64,000 nt of DNA from Lewinella sp. 4G2 (lineage in GTDB: Bacteria; Bacteroidota; Bacteroidia; Chitinophagales; Saprospiraceae), in assembly GCF_001625015.1 (NCBI RefSeq), contig NZ_LVWJ02000014.1, positions 2,728,001-2,792,000 of the forward strand. Reading direction: 5' to 3'. Numbering within the stretch: the first letter of the stretch is position 1; the number at the start of each line of letters is the position of its first letter. The notes under the pieces were generated by a model, which ran no database searches, was not told where the DNA came from, and saw only the letters and a program-made list of their open reading frames with translations. Both the position numbers and the translations under genes were made by a program. Shown here one piece after another: positions 8,143 to 16,110 of this stretch.

Positions 8143-10113
8143 TTACAGATTAAACCGAAGCGTATTGCTACAGCCGGATACGTAATTCTTCCAATCGCCC
8201 TGTCCATCGCTGGCATCCGCACTGAGGCACCAGCCTCCGCCGCCATCGCGGCCTTCGTGTTTTACGAGATCTCCACCTTTAAAGATTTGGACCTGATCGA
8301 TGAAATAGCCATCCCCTCCGTTCGTCTTCATGATGATGTGGGTGATGTTTTTCGTGGACTGCACCGACCAGCTGTTGTCCTTCAGGAAGGGGCCGCACTG
8401 GCTTCCGGGGCCGGTGATGCTTTTGGTCATTACGTGTTCGGAGCCCGCATAGAAAGCGACGGTGATCGTATTTCCCGATCCCGTTCCCGTGAGGTCGCCG
8501 TGGCAAGCATCCACTTCTACGCGGTATTCATTGGCGGAGGTAGTGAAGAGCTGGCCGGCGCCTAACTTCCATTTGCCCCAGGTGGATTTTTCCCGGTCGA
8601 CTTTTGAAACGCCCTGCGGGGCCGCGGTCACCACGCCGTTCATTTGCTTACAGAGCGCTATGAGACCAGACTGGTTGTAGAAATCGACCTGGACGATGTT
8701 GTGGCGGACCCCTTTCCACTCATTGGCCAGGTAGCTTAAGACTACCGGGTTGGTCTCCTTCGCCAGTGCTTCGAGGCCAAAGGGGAAGTTGCCGGTAAAG
8801 TCGTAAGCGTTTTTGTAAAGCTCTTCACTCGGGGTGATCTGCGCTTCTAAGCTGATGAAGTTTTTGGTGCCCTGCAGTTCGTTGATGCGGCCTACCATGT
8901 AATTGTATTTCTCGCCGCGAATTTCACCGGATTTGTAAATGCTTTCCATCCGGGAGCGGGGCCATAGGTAGATGCTTTGGAAATTCCCTACTGGCGGCAT
9001 ATTCCACAGGACGATGATGGGGCGCTTCGATTTAATCAGATCGTTCAGAGTTGACTCTGGAGTAAGCGTATTCGGTGCCATTCGGGGTGCAATGGTCTTT
9101 TGGAGCAACCCGGCAATCTCGTCGAGTTTGCTCTGGCGTATTCCCTGGTAGGCAGCGTCATTTTCTTTGCCATTCCGGGTTTTCTCCTTCCAATCGTAAA
9201 ACCGTTTGAAGTCAATAATTACGGGTTCATTGGGGTTCTGGTTGGAGAACTTCACAACGTCGTTGATGACTTCGTTCAATGAAGCACCATACAGCCCGTG
9301 GCAGGTTTTGATCCTGTCGCTCTTGTCGATACAGATCCGTAAGTCGATGTAGCGAATACCATCATTCAGTTGTTGATAGATGCTGCGCTCCTGAGCTTTT
9401 GCCCATTTATCGTAGCCTTCGCCAAGAAATGAAAGACCGCGTTTTCGATCGTCCGTATCCGGGGCAAAGGCATCGTCCGTATTACGGTTCCAGGTGCTAC
9501 TCAGGTTATGGGTGCCTGAATCGTGGGTGCCGGGTAGGACGATCCGGTTCAGCTTTTTGTTGCCCAGCAGGCCCCGGTTGGCGTAGAGCCAAGAGGCAGC
9601 GGGGGCTGCGGCGTCAACGGTGGGTTCGTCTGGCTTAATGCTGGGTTTTGGCCCAGCGGGTTGGTAACCATTTACCTTCCACATAGCGCTAAACCAGCCT
9701 TTCTCGACCGGGCCGGTTTCGAGGCCGGCATTCTGGATGTGGAGATAGGTATTGCGCCACCGATTTTTGATGCGGTAGTAACCACCTCCGGCGGGTTCCA
9801 ATTTCCACTGGGCGGACCACTCGCCCGGGCTGGCAGCTTGTAATGCGACCGGCCCGACGTCCTGGCGCTGATCCAGGTAAGTTCCCCGCCAGCGGTTTTT
9901 GAAGCGGACGTAGCCGTCTCCGGTGTCTTCCACGATCCAGTCTTTGGACCACCAACCGGCTTCAACGTGGCCGGCTGCGGGCGTTGGCTCCTGGACGTGG
10001 ATGACGTAGGTTGTTTTGCCGTCTTTCTGCCACCGGTTCTCAATGCTGGCGTATTGCTGGGCGCTCAACTGGCCACAAAGGGCAAAGAGCAGGGTGATGA
10101 TAAAATACCTCAT
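8143..10113 (-). CDS. Secreted phosphatidylinositol-specific phospholipase C-like protein with lectin-like N-terminus
   Basis: A signal peptide (MRYFIITLLFALCGQLSAQ) leads into about 130 residues of three repeats with the motif [KE]NRW(R)xTYLx, like ricin-type or actinohivin-type carbohydrate modules. The PI-PLC X domain follows: LPGTHDSGTHN carries the first catalytic His, DLRICID the metal/substrate residues, and CHGLYGASL the second His. A C-terminal beta domain of about 150 residues (PLAT-like or carbohydrate-binding; two cysteine pairs visible) completes 656 residues. The reaction is presumed cleavage of phosphatidylinositol or a related glycolipid outside the cell. The ATG at 10113 is used because it begins the signal peptide; the open frame upstream to 10767 overlaps the divergent regulator gene and is noncoding. 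Confidence 0.85.
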   Translation of the reverse strand: MRYFIITLLFALCGQLSAQQYASIENRWQKDGKTTYVIHVQEPTPAAGHVEAGWWSKDWIVEDTGDGYVRFKNRWRGTYLDQRQDVGPVALQAASPGEWSAQWKLEPAGGGYYRIKNRWRNTYLHIQNAGLETGPVEKGWFSAMWKVNGYQPAGPKPSIKPDEPTVDAAAPAASWLYANRGLLGNKKLNRIVLPGTHDSGTHNLSSTWNRNTDDAFAPDTDDRKRGLSFLGEGYDKWAKAQERSIYQQLNDGIRYIDLRICIDKSDRIKTCHGLYGASLNEVINDVVKFSNQNPNEPVIIDFKRFYDWKEKTRNGKENDAAYQGIRQSKLDEIAGLLQKTIAPRMAPNTLTPESTLNDLIKSKRPIIVLWNMPPVGNFQSIYLWPRSRMESIYKSGEIRGEKYNYMVGRINELQGTKNFISLEAQITPSEELYKNAYDFTGNFPFGLEALAKETNPVVLSYLANEWKGVRHNIVQVDFYNQSGLIALCKQMNGVVTAAPQGVSKVDREKSTWGKWKLGAGQLFTTSANEYRVEVDACHGDLTGTGSGNTITVAFYAGSEHVMTKSITGPGSQCGPFLKDNSWSVQSTKNITHIIMKTNGGDGYFIDQVQIFKGGDLVKHEGRDGGGGWCLSADASDGQGDWKNYVSGCSNTLRFNL

Positions 10114-10255
10114 GATTCGTACGGTTTTGTTTGTTGTGTGTGCGGAAGACGACCATCGTCTCCCCTTTTCTTGAATGCAAGGTATCGGCGTAAGCAAGGG
10201 GTAAAAGGGCCCGTGTGCATGAGCGGGAACTACAACGTCACGAACGGGCGGATGA

Positions 10256-10273
10256 GGGCGCTGACGCGGGTGC
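10256..10273 (+). repeat. Dispersed 18-bp repeat, intergenic copy upstream of the LytTR regulator
   Basis: GGGCGCTGACGCGGGTGC followed by a G-rich tail (GGGGTAGGGGA). Confidence 0.7.
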
Positions 10274-10314
10274 GGGGTAGGGGATGAAAGGGGAAAGTTT
10301 GGAACCCCGACCAC

Positions 10315-10322
10315 TATCTTTG
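10315..10322 (+). promoter_or_regulatory. Bacteroidota -7 element upstream of the response regulator
   Basis: TATCTTTG, an exact TAnnTTTG match, 16 bp before the ATG at 10339. Confidence 0.6.
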
Positions 10323-10338
10323 GTGACCAACCATAGCC

Positions 10339-11079
10339 ATGAACATCCTGATAGTAGAAGACGAAGCGCTGTACGCCAGCCACCTGGAGATCCTCATCGA
10401 GGACCTGGGGCATACCGTCGGGGGATGCGTAGACAATGCTCCCGCGGCGCTTCAAATGGTGAGCAACTCCCCTCCAGATCTGGTACTGATGGACATTAAT
10501 ATTGCCGGAGACTATGATGGCGTGGAAACGGCCGAGCTCATTCAAAAGGCTCACCCCTGCCCGGTCATCTTCATTACTGCAAGGCAGGACGAACAGACTT
10601 TCCGGCGGGCGAGCCGGATCGGCCCGGCCAACTTCCTGCTTAAACCTTTTGACGAGCTCCAGGTGAAGCGGGCCATCCAACTGGCCGTAGCCAGCGTTTC
10701 CACTAATGCAACCGGTAGAGATGCTCGGCCAGCTGATGGTTCGATAGGAAATACAATGGAAGGGCAATCCCTCTACGTAAAGTCAGGGGACAAACTTCGT
10801 AAAATTGACATTGGGGACATCACCTCCGCATCCGCCGACGGGCGTTACTGTGAGATCCATACCGCCGCTGGCCGCTACCTGATGCGCATCACCTTTCGGG
10901 AACTAATGGATCGACTACCTGCTGACCAGTTCCTCAAAACTCACCGTGGTCACCTCGTCAATGAGGGCTACATCGACTCCGTCGATCTGCGGGACAGTGA
11001 AATCGTTCTACGGGGCGGCCGACGCATCCCCCTCGCCAAGCGGGAACGGGAAGAGTTTTTGAGGCGCGTCAGTAAGTAA
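10339..11079 (+). CDS. LytTR-family response regulator
   Basis: Two-component DNA-binding regulator of 246 residues. The receiver domain (about 1-120) has the acidic pair VEDEA, the phospho-acceptor Asp in LVLMDINIAG near residue 52, the switch Thr in FITARQD and the Lys in LLKPFDE. A linker leads to a LytTR domain (about 145-245) with SLYVKSGDKLRKI, ADGRYCEIHT, FLKTHRGHLVNEGYID and a terminal IPLAKREREEF. LytTR domains bind direct-repeat promoters of a few genes. It converges on the histidine kinase gene at 11143-13281, the most likely partner, with the stop codons about 60 bp apart. Confidence 0.92.
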   Translation: MNILIVEDEALYASHLEILIEDLGHTVGGCVDNAPAALQMVSNSPPDLVLMDINIAGDYDGVETAELIQKAHPCPVIFITARQDEQTFRRASRIGPANFLLKPFDELQVKRAIQLAVASVSTNATGRDARPADGSIGNTMEGQSLYVKSGDKLRKIDIGDITSASADGRYCEIHTAAGRYLMRITFRELMDRLPADQFLKTHRGHLVNEGYIDSVDLRDSEIVLRGGRRIPLAKREREEFLRRVSK

Positions 11080-11117
11080 ATGAGGTATCCAATACGTTGG
11101 CAAATCCAACTTCCACT

Positions 11118-11135
11118 GCACCTGCGGCAGCGCCC
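11118..11135 (-). repeat. Dispersed 18-bp repeat between convergent regulator and kinase genes
   Basis: Reads GCACCTGCGGCAGCGCCC on the + strand, in the 63-bp gap between the two stop codons, followed by CTTTTGG. Confidence 0.7.
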
Positions 11136-11142
11136 TTTTGGC

Positions 11143-13281
11143 CTAGATTTTGGGTAATACTACGCTGAATTGAGCACCCACTCCTGGTTCGCTGGCTACC
11201 TCGATGCGCCCGCCGTGAAGCTCCGCCAGCTCCTTGCAGAGGATCAGGCCGAGACCCGTACCCGCGTTACGGCGGCCGGCTGGCCCGTCGCCTCGGTGAA
11301 GTTTGAATAGTTGGGTGCGTTGCTCAGCAGTCAGTCCCGGGCCACTGTCGGTAACGGTAATCACGTTTTCGTGGCTGGTAGTGGCTAAATTGACCTTGAT
11401 CTCGGCACCATCCCCACCGGGGGTGAACTTGATGGCATTACCGATCAGGTTTCGCAGAATGGTCTGCAGGGCTTCGCGGTCGGCGAGTAAAAAGGCATCT
11501 CCGGGGGTGTTGTTGATGAGATCGATCCCCTTAGCTTCGGCGGCCGCCGCGTAAAGGTCAAAATTCTCCTCGATAACCTCCGTCAGAGAAAGCGAGGTAC
11601 GCTTTAACTGGATGCCGCCGGAAGAACTGATTGCCCACTGCAAGAGGTTATTGAGTAGCCCGTTGAGCTGACGCGTGGTTTGGCTAATCTGACCCACCAC
11701 CGCCTTGACGCGCTCGGTCTGGCCCCGCTCGTACAGTCTATTTACCTGAAAATTAGCGCTGGACAGGGCGACGATCGGGTTGCGCAAATCGTGGGCAATA
11801 ATGCCAAAAAACCGATCTTTCGTGGCGTTTAACTGATTCAGCTCCAAGTTTTGACCAGCCAGCTTGCGCCTTGCGGACCTCAGCTTAAAGAAAAAGAAGC
11901 CGCCCGTCAGTAAAAGTAGCGTGAGAAAACCCGCGGCGGTCTGAAAGAGCCGCCGACTCGCCGTTGCCCGTTCACGTTCGGCGCCCAGGCGGATGATCTC
12001 TTTCTCCTTTTCGGCCGTCTCGAACTGGTTGTAATACAACAGCAAGGCGTTGCTACGGTTGGCGGATTGGATGCTGTCCTTCCGGACCATTAGATCCCGG
12101 GTGTACCTTTCTGCCTCCCGGTACTTGCCCTGGATACGGTAAAGCGTGGCGAAGAACTCCGTGTACTGAAGTTGTTCGGCCGGGTCCCGTTTTTCGATGG
12201 CGCCGCGGTAAAGTTCTTGCCCCAGGGTTTCCGCTTCGGGGAAACGACCATTATTCAGCAAGTGTAGAAACCGCGACTGTTGGAATAGAAAGCCGGACGT
12301 TTGCTCCAGGTCCGGATTTTCGGACATCAATCCGCTATACACCTCAAAGTAGTGGTTAAGGGAATCCGGCTGCTCCAGGTGGTGGTAAACCTCCACCAGC
12401 CCATTGTAGGCGTAACAGTAATAGTACCCACGCTGGCTATCTAAAAATGGAAGCGAAAATATACGCTGGTACCGATCACGGGCTGCTTCGTACTGCCCGG
12501 CCAAAATGAGGTTTCGGGCGATGTTAATATGGTTGCCACCCACGTCTGCAGCGGAAGCGTTTGGGCCGGTGGAGCGGTTGAAATAATCAACTGCACGGTC
12601 GTACAGACCAATCTGGCTATACACGATCCCCAGTTCAGTATACATTTCCAGGAGTAATGGCGCTGCCGGCCGGGAGGAGGAAAGAAGATCGATGCCCCGC
12701 GCCAGGGTGGTGGCGGCCGGCACAAATTCTCCGGTAGCGTTATAGGATTTACCCAGGTAATTCAGCACTGCGATTGTCAGTGAATCCTGTATCGATGGAT
12801 CTCTTATTTTTTCAATGGCGTCCAGCGCCGTCGTGTCGAAGTGAATTCCCCGGTCGTAAAGCTGGTTGAAAAAAGCAGCTTTGCCTGCCTCGTGGTATAG
12901 TCGCACGCGAAGGATGGGGTCAGTGGTTTCTTTCGCCCGGTCGGCGTAGGCAAAGGAAAGAGAATCGGCCAGGGCAAACTGCCCGGTGCCATTGGCGGCA
13001 TTAATGAGGTCGATGGTGGCCTCTGCATCCTGGCTAAAGTTGCCGGAGGCTACGGCAATATTGCGCCTGGCAGCGTACAGCGGGACGGCGTTATCAAAGG
13101 CAGTGTAAGCCTCTCCTAGCAACCAAGTATTGAGTTGGGCAGCTTTATCGCGATCATCTACGATTCCATTGAGGATGGCGAGTAGGGAGTCGGAACTCAT
13201 TTGCCCCGTAAGTGCGTAGGGAACGACGAACAGAGCCAGGACTAAACCCGGGAGGTGTGGTTTCAACAAGTGCGTTTTCAT
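11143..13281 (-). CDS. TPR-containing sensor histidine kinase
   Basis: Membrane sensor kinase of 712 residues. A signal peptide/anchor (residues 1-27) is followed by about 400 periplasmic residues rich in TPR-like helical pairs (for example NHINIARNLILAGQYEAARDRYQRI, given in part as GQYEAARDRYQRI). A membrane segment lies near 448-468 (TAAGFLTLLLLTGGFFFF), then a short coiled coil. The HisKA domain has the phospho-acceptor in FFGIIAHDLRNP, and the HATPase domain has N (NLIGNAIKFT), G1 DSGPGL and G2 GTGLGL boxes. There is no fused receiver domain. The ATG at 13281 begins the signal peptide; an upstream start at 13350 adds no plausible sequence. Convergent with the LytTR regulator, its likely partner. 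The input signal is unknown. Confidence 0.92.
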   Translation of the reverse strand: MKTHLLKPHLPGLVLALFVVPYALTGQMSSDSLLAILNGIVDDRDKAAQLNTWLLGEAYTAFDNAVPLYAARRNIAVASGNFSQDAEATIDLINAANGTGQFALADSLSFAYADRAKETTDPILRVRLYHEAGKAAFFNQLYDRGIHFDTTALDAIEKIRDPSIQDSLTIAVLNYLGKSYNATGEFVPAATTLARGIDLLSSSRPAAPLLLEMYTELGIVYSQIGLYDRAVDYFNRSTGPNASAADVGGNHINIARNLILAGQYEAARDRYQRIFSLPFLDSQRGYYYCYAYNGLVEVYHHLEQPDSLNHYFEVYSGLMSENPDLEQTSGFLFQQSRFLHLLNNGRFPEAETLGQELYRGAIEKRDPAEQLQYTEFFATLYRIQGKYREAERYTRDLMVRKDSIQSANRSNALLLYYNQFETAEKEKEIIRLGAERERATASRRLFQTAAGFLTLLLLTGGFFFFKLRSARRKLAGQNLELNQLNATKDRFFGIIAHDLRNPIVALSSANFQVNRLYERGQTERVKAVVGQISQTTRQLNGLLNNLLQWAISSSGGIQLKRTSLSLTEVIEENFDLYAAAAEAKGIDLINNTPGDAFLLADREALQTILRNLIGNAIKFTPGGDGAEIKVNLATTSHENVITVTDSGPGLTAEQRTQLFKLHRGDGPAGRRNAGTGLGLILCKELAELHGGRIEVASEPGVGAQFSVVLPKI

Positions 13282-13469
13282 ACCTCTACAAGATACCGCA
13301 TCCTGAAATGAATCAGTGATAACACGTAAAAACATATGGTCACCGGGCAAAAAAACGCCCCGGACCGTAGGCGGGTTGGTCCGAGGCTAGGCCGGGGATC
13401 CGAAGATCGCCGGCCGTGGGGTTTCGGCCGAAGCCGAAGAAGATGATCACTCGCGTGGAGTGCATGAAG

Positions 13470-13843
13470 TGGAGGCGGCGAGATTCGAACTCGCGTCCAG
13501 CGAAAGCGCAAGGCAGCTTTCTACACGCTTAGTGGCCAGTTAGATTTTCGAGCCCGGGGAAAGATTGGTCACCCTCTGATCCCAGGCCTTAAGTCCTTTA
13601 TTTAACCTACCGCTCAGACTAGGGCGGCGGGCGATCTCCAAGAGGTGAAGGCGGCGTGATGTGTATGGAGCCTCAACCATGCGGCCTATGGAAGCTAGGA
13701 AACTTTATCCCGAAGGATTAGGCTGCCATAGCGTAGCTGGGAGTGCCAACTAGAGTTCAATCGTTATTTTTTACGGAGTAACCAATCATGCTCCGGCGTG
13801 CTTACTACAAAGCTTACTTCCCTGTCGATTCCGGTACGCCCCC
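13470..13843 (-). ncRNA. ssrA: Transfer-messenger RNA (tmRNA)
   Basis: Rescues stalled ribosomes and tags the nascent chain for proteolysis. On the minus strand the 5' end GGGGGCG (13843-13837) pairs with CGCCTCC near 13471-13477 to give the 7-bp acceptor stem with discriminator A at 13470. The terminal CCA is not encoded. The T arm (GCGAGTTCGAATCTCGC) and the 5' GGAATCGACAGGG segment are typical. The resume region TAGTT-GGC opens the tag reading frame at 13747-13718, encoding GTPSYAMAA and a TAA stop. This agrees with the YA(L/M)AA ending of Bacteroidota tags. Confidence 0.95.
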
Positions 13844-13948
13844 GTTAGGGCTCCGCGGTGGGTAAATTGCGGACCTTCGGGAGGTAAACGTTTTCACTTG
13901 AGGGGAGGTTTCATAGTTAAGAAATTATCTGGCACGAATGGAAGGGAA

Positions 13949-14012
13949 GAGTCTGTAGTCTATAGTCTATAGTGGCACGTACTACAGACTACAGACTGTA
14001 GACTACAGACTA
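13949..14012. repeat. Inverted heptad repeat array (AGTCTGT family)
   Basis: Units AGTCTGT, AGTCTAT, AGTCTAT, a GGCACGT loop, then complementary ACTACAG-type units up to the stop codon of the DksA-like gene. It lies between tmRNA and that gene. Confidence 0.8.
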
Positions 14013-14336
14013 ACTGCTACACCGCACACAAAACGGGCTCTCCGGCATCGCCAGCACCCGCCCCATCGGGATCGGCCGGCCGCAACGTTTGAACAAGCCC
14101 AGGTTCGGATCATCCAGATTGGCTTCCATGGCCTTCAGGCGCTGCAACTTGCGTTTTGCCGTCCGCAAGGCTGCTTCTACGACGGCTTTATTATTGATCG
14201 CGTCCATCCGCGAAACCCGGCCAATGCTGTCATCCGGAGTGACGGGCGCCGCTGCCGCTTCGTACCCCGCGATCTTCTGTTCGGTGGCGGCAATGATCTC
14301 CCGTAACTGCTCGCCAAATTGTGTCCTGTCAATCAT
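14010..14336 (-). CDS. TraR/DksA-family protein with an incomplete zinc finger
   Basis: Small protein of 108 residues with the DksA/TraR layout: an N-terminal helical hairpin (two helices around residues 5-65, the probe that enters the RNA polymerase secondary channel), then a C-terminal finger. The finger reads GLFKRCGRPIPMGRVLAMP and ends FCVRC, so the first of the four zinc-binding cysteines is replaced by Phe; three remain. Family members modulate transcription initiation with ppGpp, and some work with fewer cysteines. Whether this one binds zinc is open. The start is the ATG at 14336. The stop codon is the first triplet of a heptad repeat array. Confidence 0.75.
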   Translation of the reverse strand: MIDRTQFGEQLREIIAATEQKIAGYEAAAAPVTPDDSIGRVSRMDAINNKAVVEAALRTAKRKLQRLKAMEANLDDPNLGLFKRCGRPIPMGRVLAMPESPFCVRCSS

Positions 14337-14365
14337 AACTCCGAAGATAAACCACCGAACCCGAG

Positions 14366-14427
14366 GACTGAAGACTACAGACTACAGACTGAAGACTACA
14401 GACTGCAGACTGAAGACTACAGACTAT
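14366..14427. repeat. Heptad tandem repeat array (GACTACA/GACTGAA)
   Basis: Nine consecutive 7-bp units: GACTGAA, GACTACA, GACTACA, GACTGAA, GACTACA, GACTGCA, GACTGAA, GACTACA and a partial GACTA. Unlike the other arrays it is in one orientation only. It reaches the stop codon (14424-14426) of the phosphodiesterase gene. Confidence 0.85.
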
Positions 14428-14918
14428 CTACTCCCCAACTCCACCACCTCCAGATCAAACACCCTTCCCTCCTCAATCGAGAAACGAACAACCGTCCGCA
14501 CCCGATGGAAACCATGTTTGCCGCACGCTCCCGGATTGATGTGCAGGCACTGCCTTTTCTTATCCATCATCACTTTAAGGATGTGGCTGTGGCCGCAGAT
14601 GTAGAGGCCCGGTTGTTGCTCGTCCAGCAGCTTCCGGACGCGCGGGGTGTACCGGCCGGGATAACCGCCGATGTGGGTCATCAATACCGAAAGCCCCTCG
14701 ATCTCGAAGGAGAGATTGAGGGGCAAGCGGCCGCGCACGGTCTGGTCGTCAATGTTGCCGTAGACGCCGCGCAGGGGTCTGAAGGCCTCCAACTCGTCGA
14801 GCAGGGAGGCATCGCCGACGTCCCCACCGTGCCAGATCTCATCGCAGTCTTCGAAATATTCAAAAACCTTGGGGTCGAGGTAGGAGTGGGTGTCGGAGAG
14901 TAATCCGATTCGCTTCAA
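14424..14918 (-). CDS. YfcE/MJ0936-type metallophosphoesterase
   Basis: Small calcineurin-like phosphodiesterase of 164 residues. The metal ligands are visible in order: LLSDTHSY, IWHGGDVGD, GNIDD, MTHIGGYPG and CGHSHILKV. Homologues hydrolyse phosphodiester model substrates, and their natural substrate is usually unknown. The start is a TTG at 14918 that directly abuts the TAA of the upstream small gene (TAA-TTG), implying translational coupling. A later ATG would remove the first metal motif, so TTG is preferred. It forms a two-gene operon with 14919-15155. Confidence 0.88.
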   Translation of the reverse strand: MKRIGLLSDTHSYLDPKVFEYFEDCDEIWHGGDVGDASLLDELEAFRPLRGVYGNIDDQTVRGRLPLNLSFEIEGLSVLMTHIGGYPGRYTPRVRKLLDEQQPGLYICGHSHILKVMMDKKRQCLHINPGACGKHGFHRVRTVVRFSIEEGRVFDLEVVELGSR

Positions 14919-15155
14919 TTAAAGCGACAGTTGGAGGTCCGGCCCGGAAGCGTAGTTCCTCAGCGCCCGCATCAGCCGCCGGGGCGCGCTGAAGGCTACT
15001 TTGGGTAAGGATGCCTGCGCTTCGACGAGTTCCGTCAGTTCTCTGCGGACGACCGGGTCGGCGGCGATGGCATTTTCGGTGGCCCGGACCTGGGCGGGGG
15101 TAGCTTCGCCGTACAAATAGGCGATCATGTCAAATTGAGTAGAGGTTTGCTGCAT
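14919..15155 (-). CDS. Small protein resembling an anti-sigma factor N-terminus
   Basis: 78 residues. The pattern DMIAYLYGEATPAQV followed by IAADPVVRRELTELVE resembles the cytoplasmic N-terminal region of anti-sigma factors, which often read LYxxGELxxxE...LAxDPxLRxEL. There is no zinc-binding His/Cys set, no membrane segment and no sigma factor nearby, so the role is only a guess. The stop codon touches the TTG start of the phosphodiesterase, so the two are probably made together. Confidence 0.65.
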   Translation of the reverse strand: MQQTSTQFDMIAYLYGEATPAQVRATENAIAADPVVRRELTELVEAQASLPKVAFSAPRRLMRALRNYASGPDLQLSL

Positions 15156-15255
15156 GTCGATGATTTAGACTATAGTATATGGTTGATACCCCGAAGGGCG
15201 GTTTCGTTTTTATAGTGTTGAGAAAAACTAATCTCAGGTAAAATTTTCAATTTTC

Positions 15256-15329
15256 GCAACTCGCAACTCGCAACTCGCAACTCGCAACTCGCAACTCGCA
15301 ACTCGCGACTCGCGACTCGCGACTCGCTA
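15256..15329. repeat. Heptad tandem repeat array (CAACTCG/CGACTCG)
   Basis: About ten 7-bp units: first several identical CAACTCG, then about three CGACTCG. It ends in the stop codon (15327-15329) of the DUF2147 gene, so on that gene's strand it reads TAG-CGAGTCG-CGAGTCG-, running into GCGAGTT units. Confidence 0.85.
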
Positions 15330-15761
15330 AGACTTCTGCCGCCGCCAAGTCTGTGTCCGGTAAAGCCCCGTCCAGTGCTTGCCGCGCACGTAGAGCACGT
15401 CCGGGTCACCGTCGTACCAAACCACGAGTCGGTATTCGGCACCTTTCTGGGGGTCGAGGATGGTGCCGCCGTTCCACTCTTCGCCATCCTTTGCAATCCC
15501 GCTGATGATCTGGAGCCCGAGGATGGGTTTACCCTTCAGTTTGCCGGTGCATTCCGTACACACGGCGTCGTCGTTTCCAGTCAGGATTTTGGCCACTTTG
15601 CCATCGAATTTGTTTCCGTTCGCGTAGATCTGGATGACGGATTTTGCCTCGCCGGTATCCTCATCCACCGTTTCCCACATCCCCTCCGGGCTATTCATTT
15701 GGGCGCTGACGCAGGTGCTAAATAAGGACAGGAACAGGGTAAAGAGTAACGATGATCTCAT
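15327..15761 (-). CDS. DUF2147-family secreted protein
   Basis: 144 residues: a signal peptide (MRSSLLFTLFLSLFSTCVSAQ), then the DUF2147 pattern SPEGMWETVDEDTGEAKSVI, YANGNKFDGKVAKIL, CTECTGKLKGKPILGL and GGTILDPQKGAEY. The protein ends with VRGKHWTGLYRTQTW. The family is a beta-rich periplasmic or secreted protein of unknown function, common in Proteobacteria and Bacteroidota. A copy of the 18-bp repeat (15711-15728) encodes the end of the signal peptide (STCVSAQ). The start is the ATG at 15761. Confidence 0.88.
   Translation of the reverse strand: MRSSLLFTLFLSLFSTCVSAQMNSPEGMWETVDEDTGEAKSVIQIYANGNKFDGKVAKILTGNDDAVCTECTGKLKGKPILGLQIISGIAKDGEEWNGGTILDPQKGAEYRLVVWYDGDPDVLYVRGKHWTGLYRTQTWRRQKS
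15711..15728 (+). repeat. Dispersed 18-bp repeat in the signal-peptide region of the DUF2147 gene
   Basis: GGGCGCTGACGCAGGTGC on the + strand; on the coding strand it covers the signal-peptidase site residues STCVSAQ. Confidence 0.65.
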
Positions 15762-15922
15762 GAGGATAGCTTTGCGGTTGGATAACGAATCATGAATGTG
15801 AATTGGTACGTGCCGGTTTAGAAATTGGTCTGAATGATATTTTGGTAGGGACTTTAGAAGCTAGATTTTAGATATTAGAGTGGATGTCATTCTAACATCT
15901 TAGCTGGATTCTGTGGTCCGAA

Positions 15923-15972
15923 GACTGTAAACTACAGACTACAGACTGTAGACTACAGACTGTAGACTACAG
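15923..15972. repeat. Heptad tandem repeat array (GACTACA/GACTGTA)
   Basis: Units GACTGTA, AACTACA, GACTACA, GACTGTA, GACTACA, GACTGTA, GACTACA. It lies in the 349-bp gap 15762-16110 before the T9SS cargo gene. Apart from this array and a near-promoter sequence GACCTTTG at 16079-16086 I see nothing else there. Confidence 0.8.
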
Positions 15973-16110
15973 TACGTCTAACCCAATAGCGACTCACCAA
16001 TAACTTAGTGTAAACTCCACACGAAGAACCTAACCTAGAATTAACAGTAAGCTAAAAATGCCCTAACCAGTCGTGCTGACCTTTGCGGTAGAAATCAGCC
16101 AACGCTACCC

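Noticed and set aside
10114..10767. Open frame extending the phospholipase gene upstream by more than 200 codons
   Set aside because: It is antisense to the response regulator and lies ahead of a clear signal peptide at 10113.
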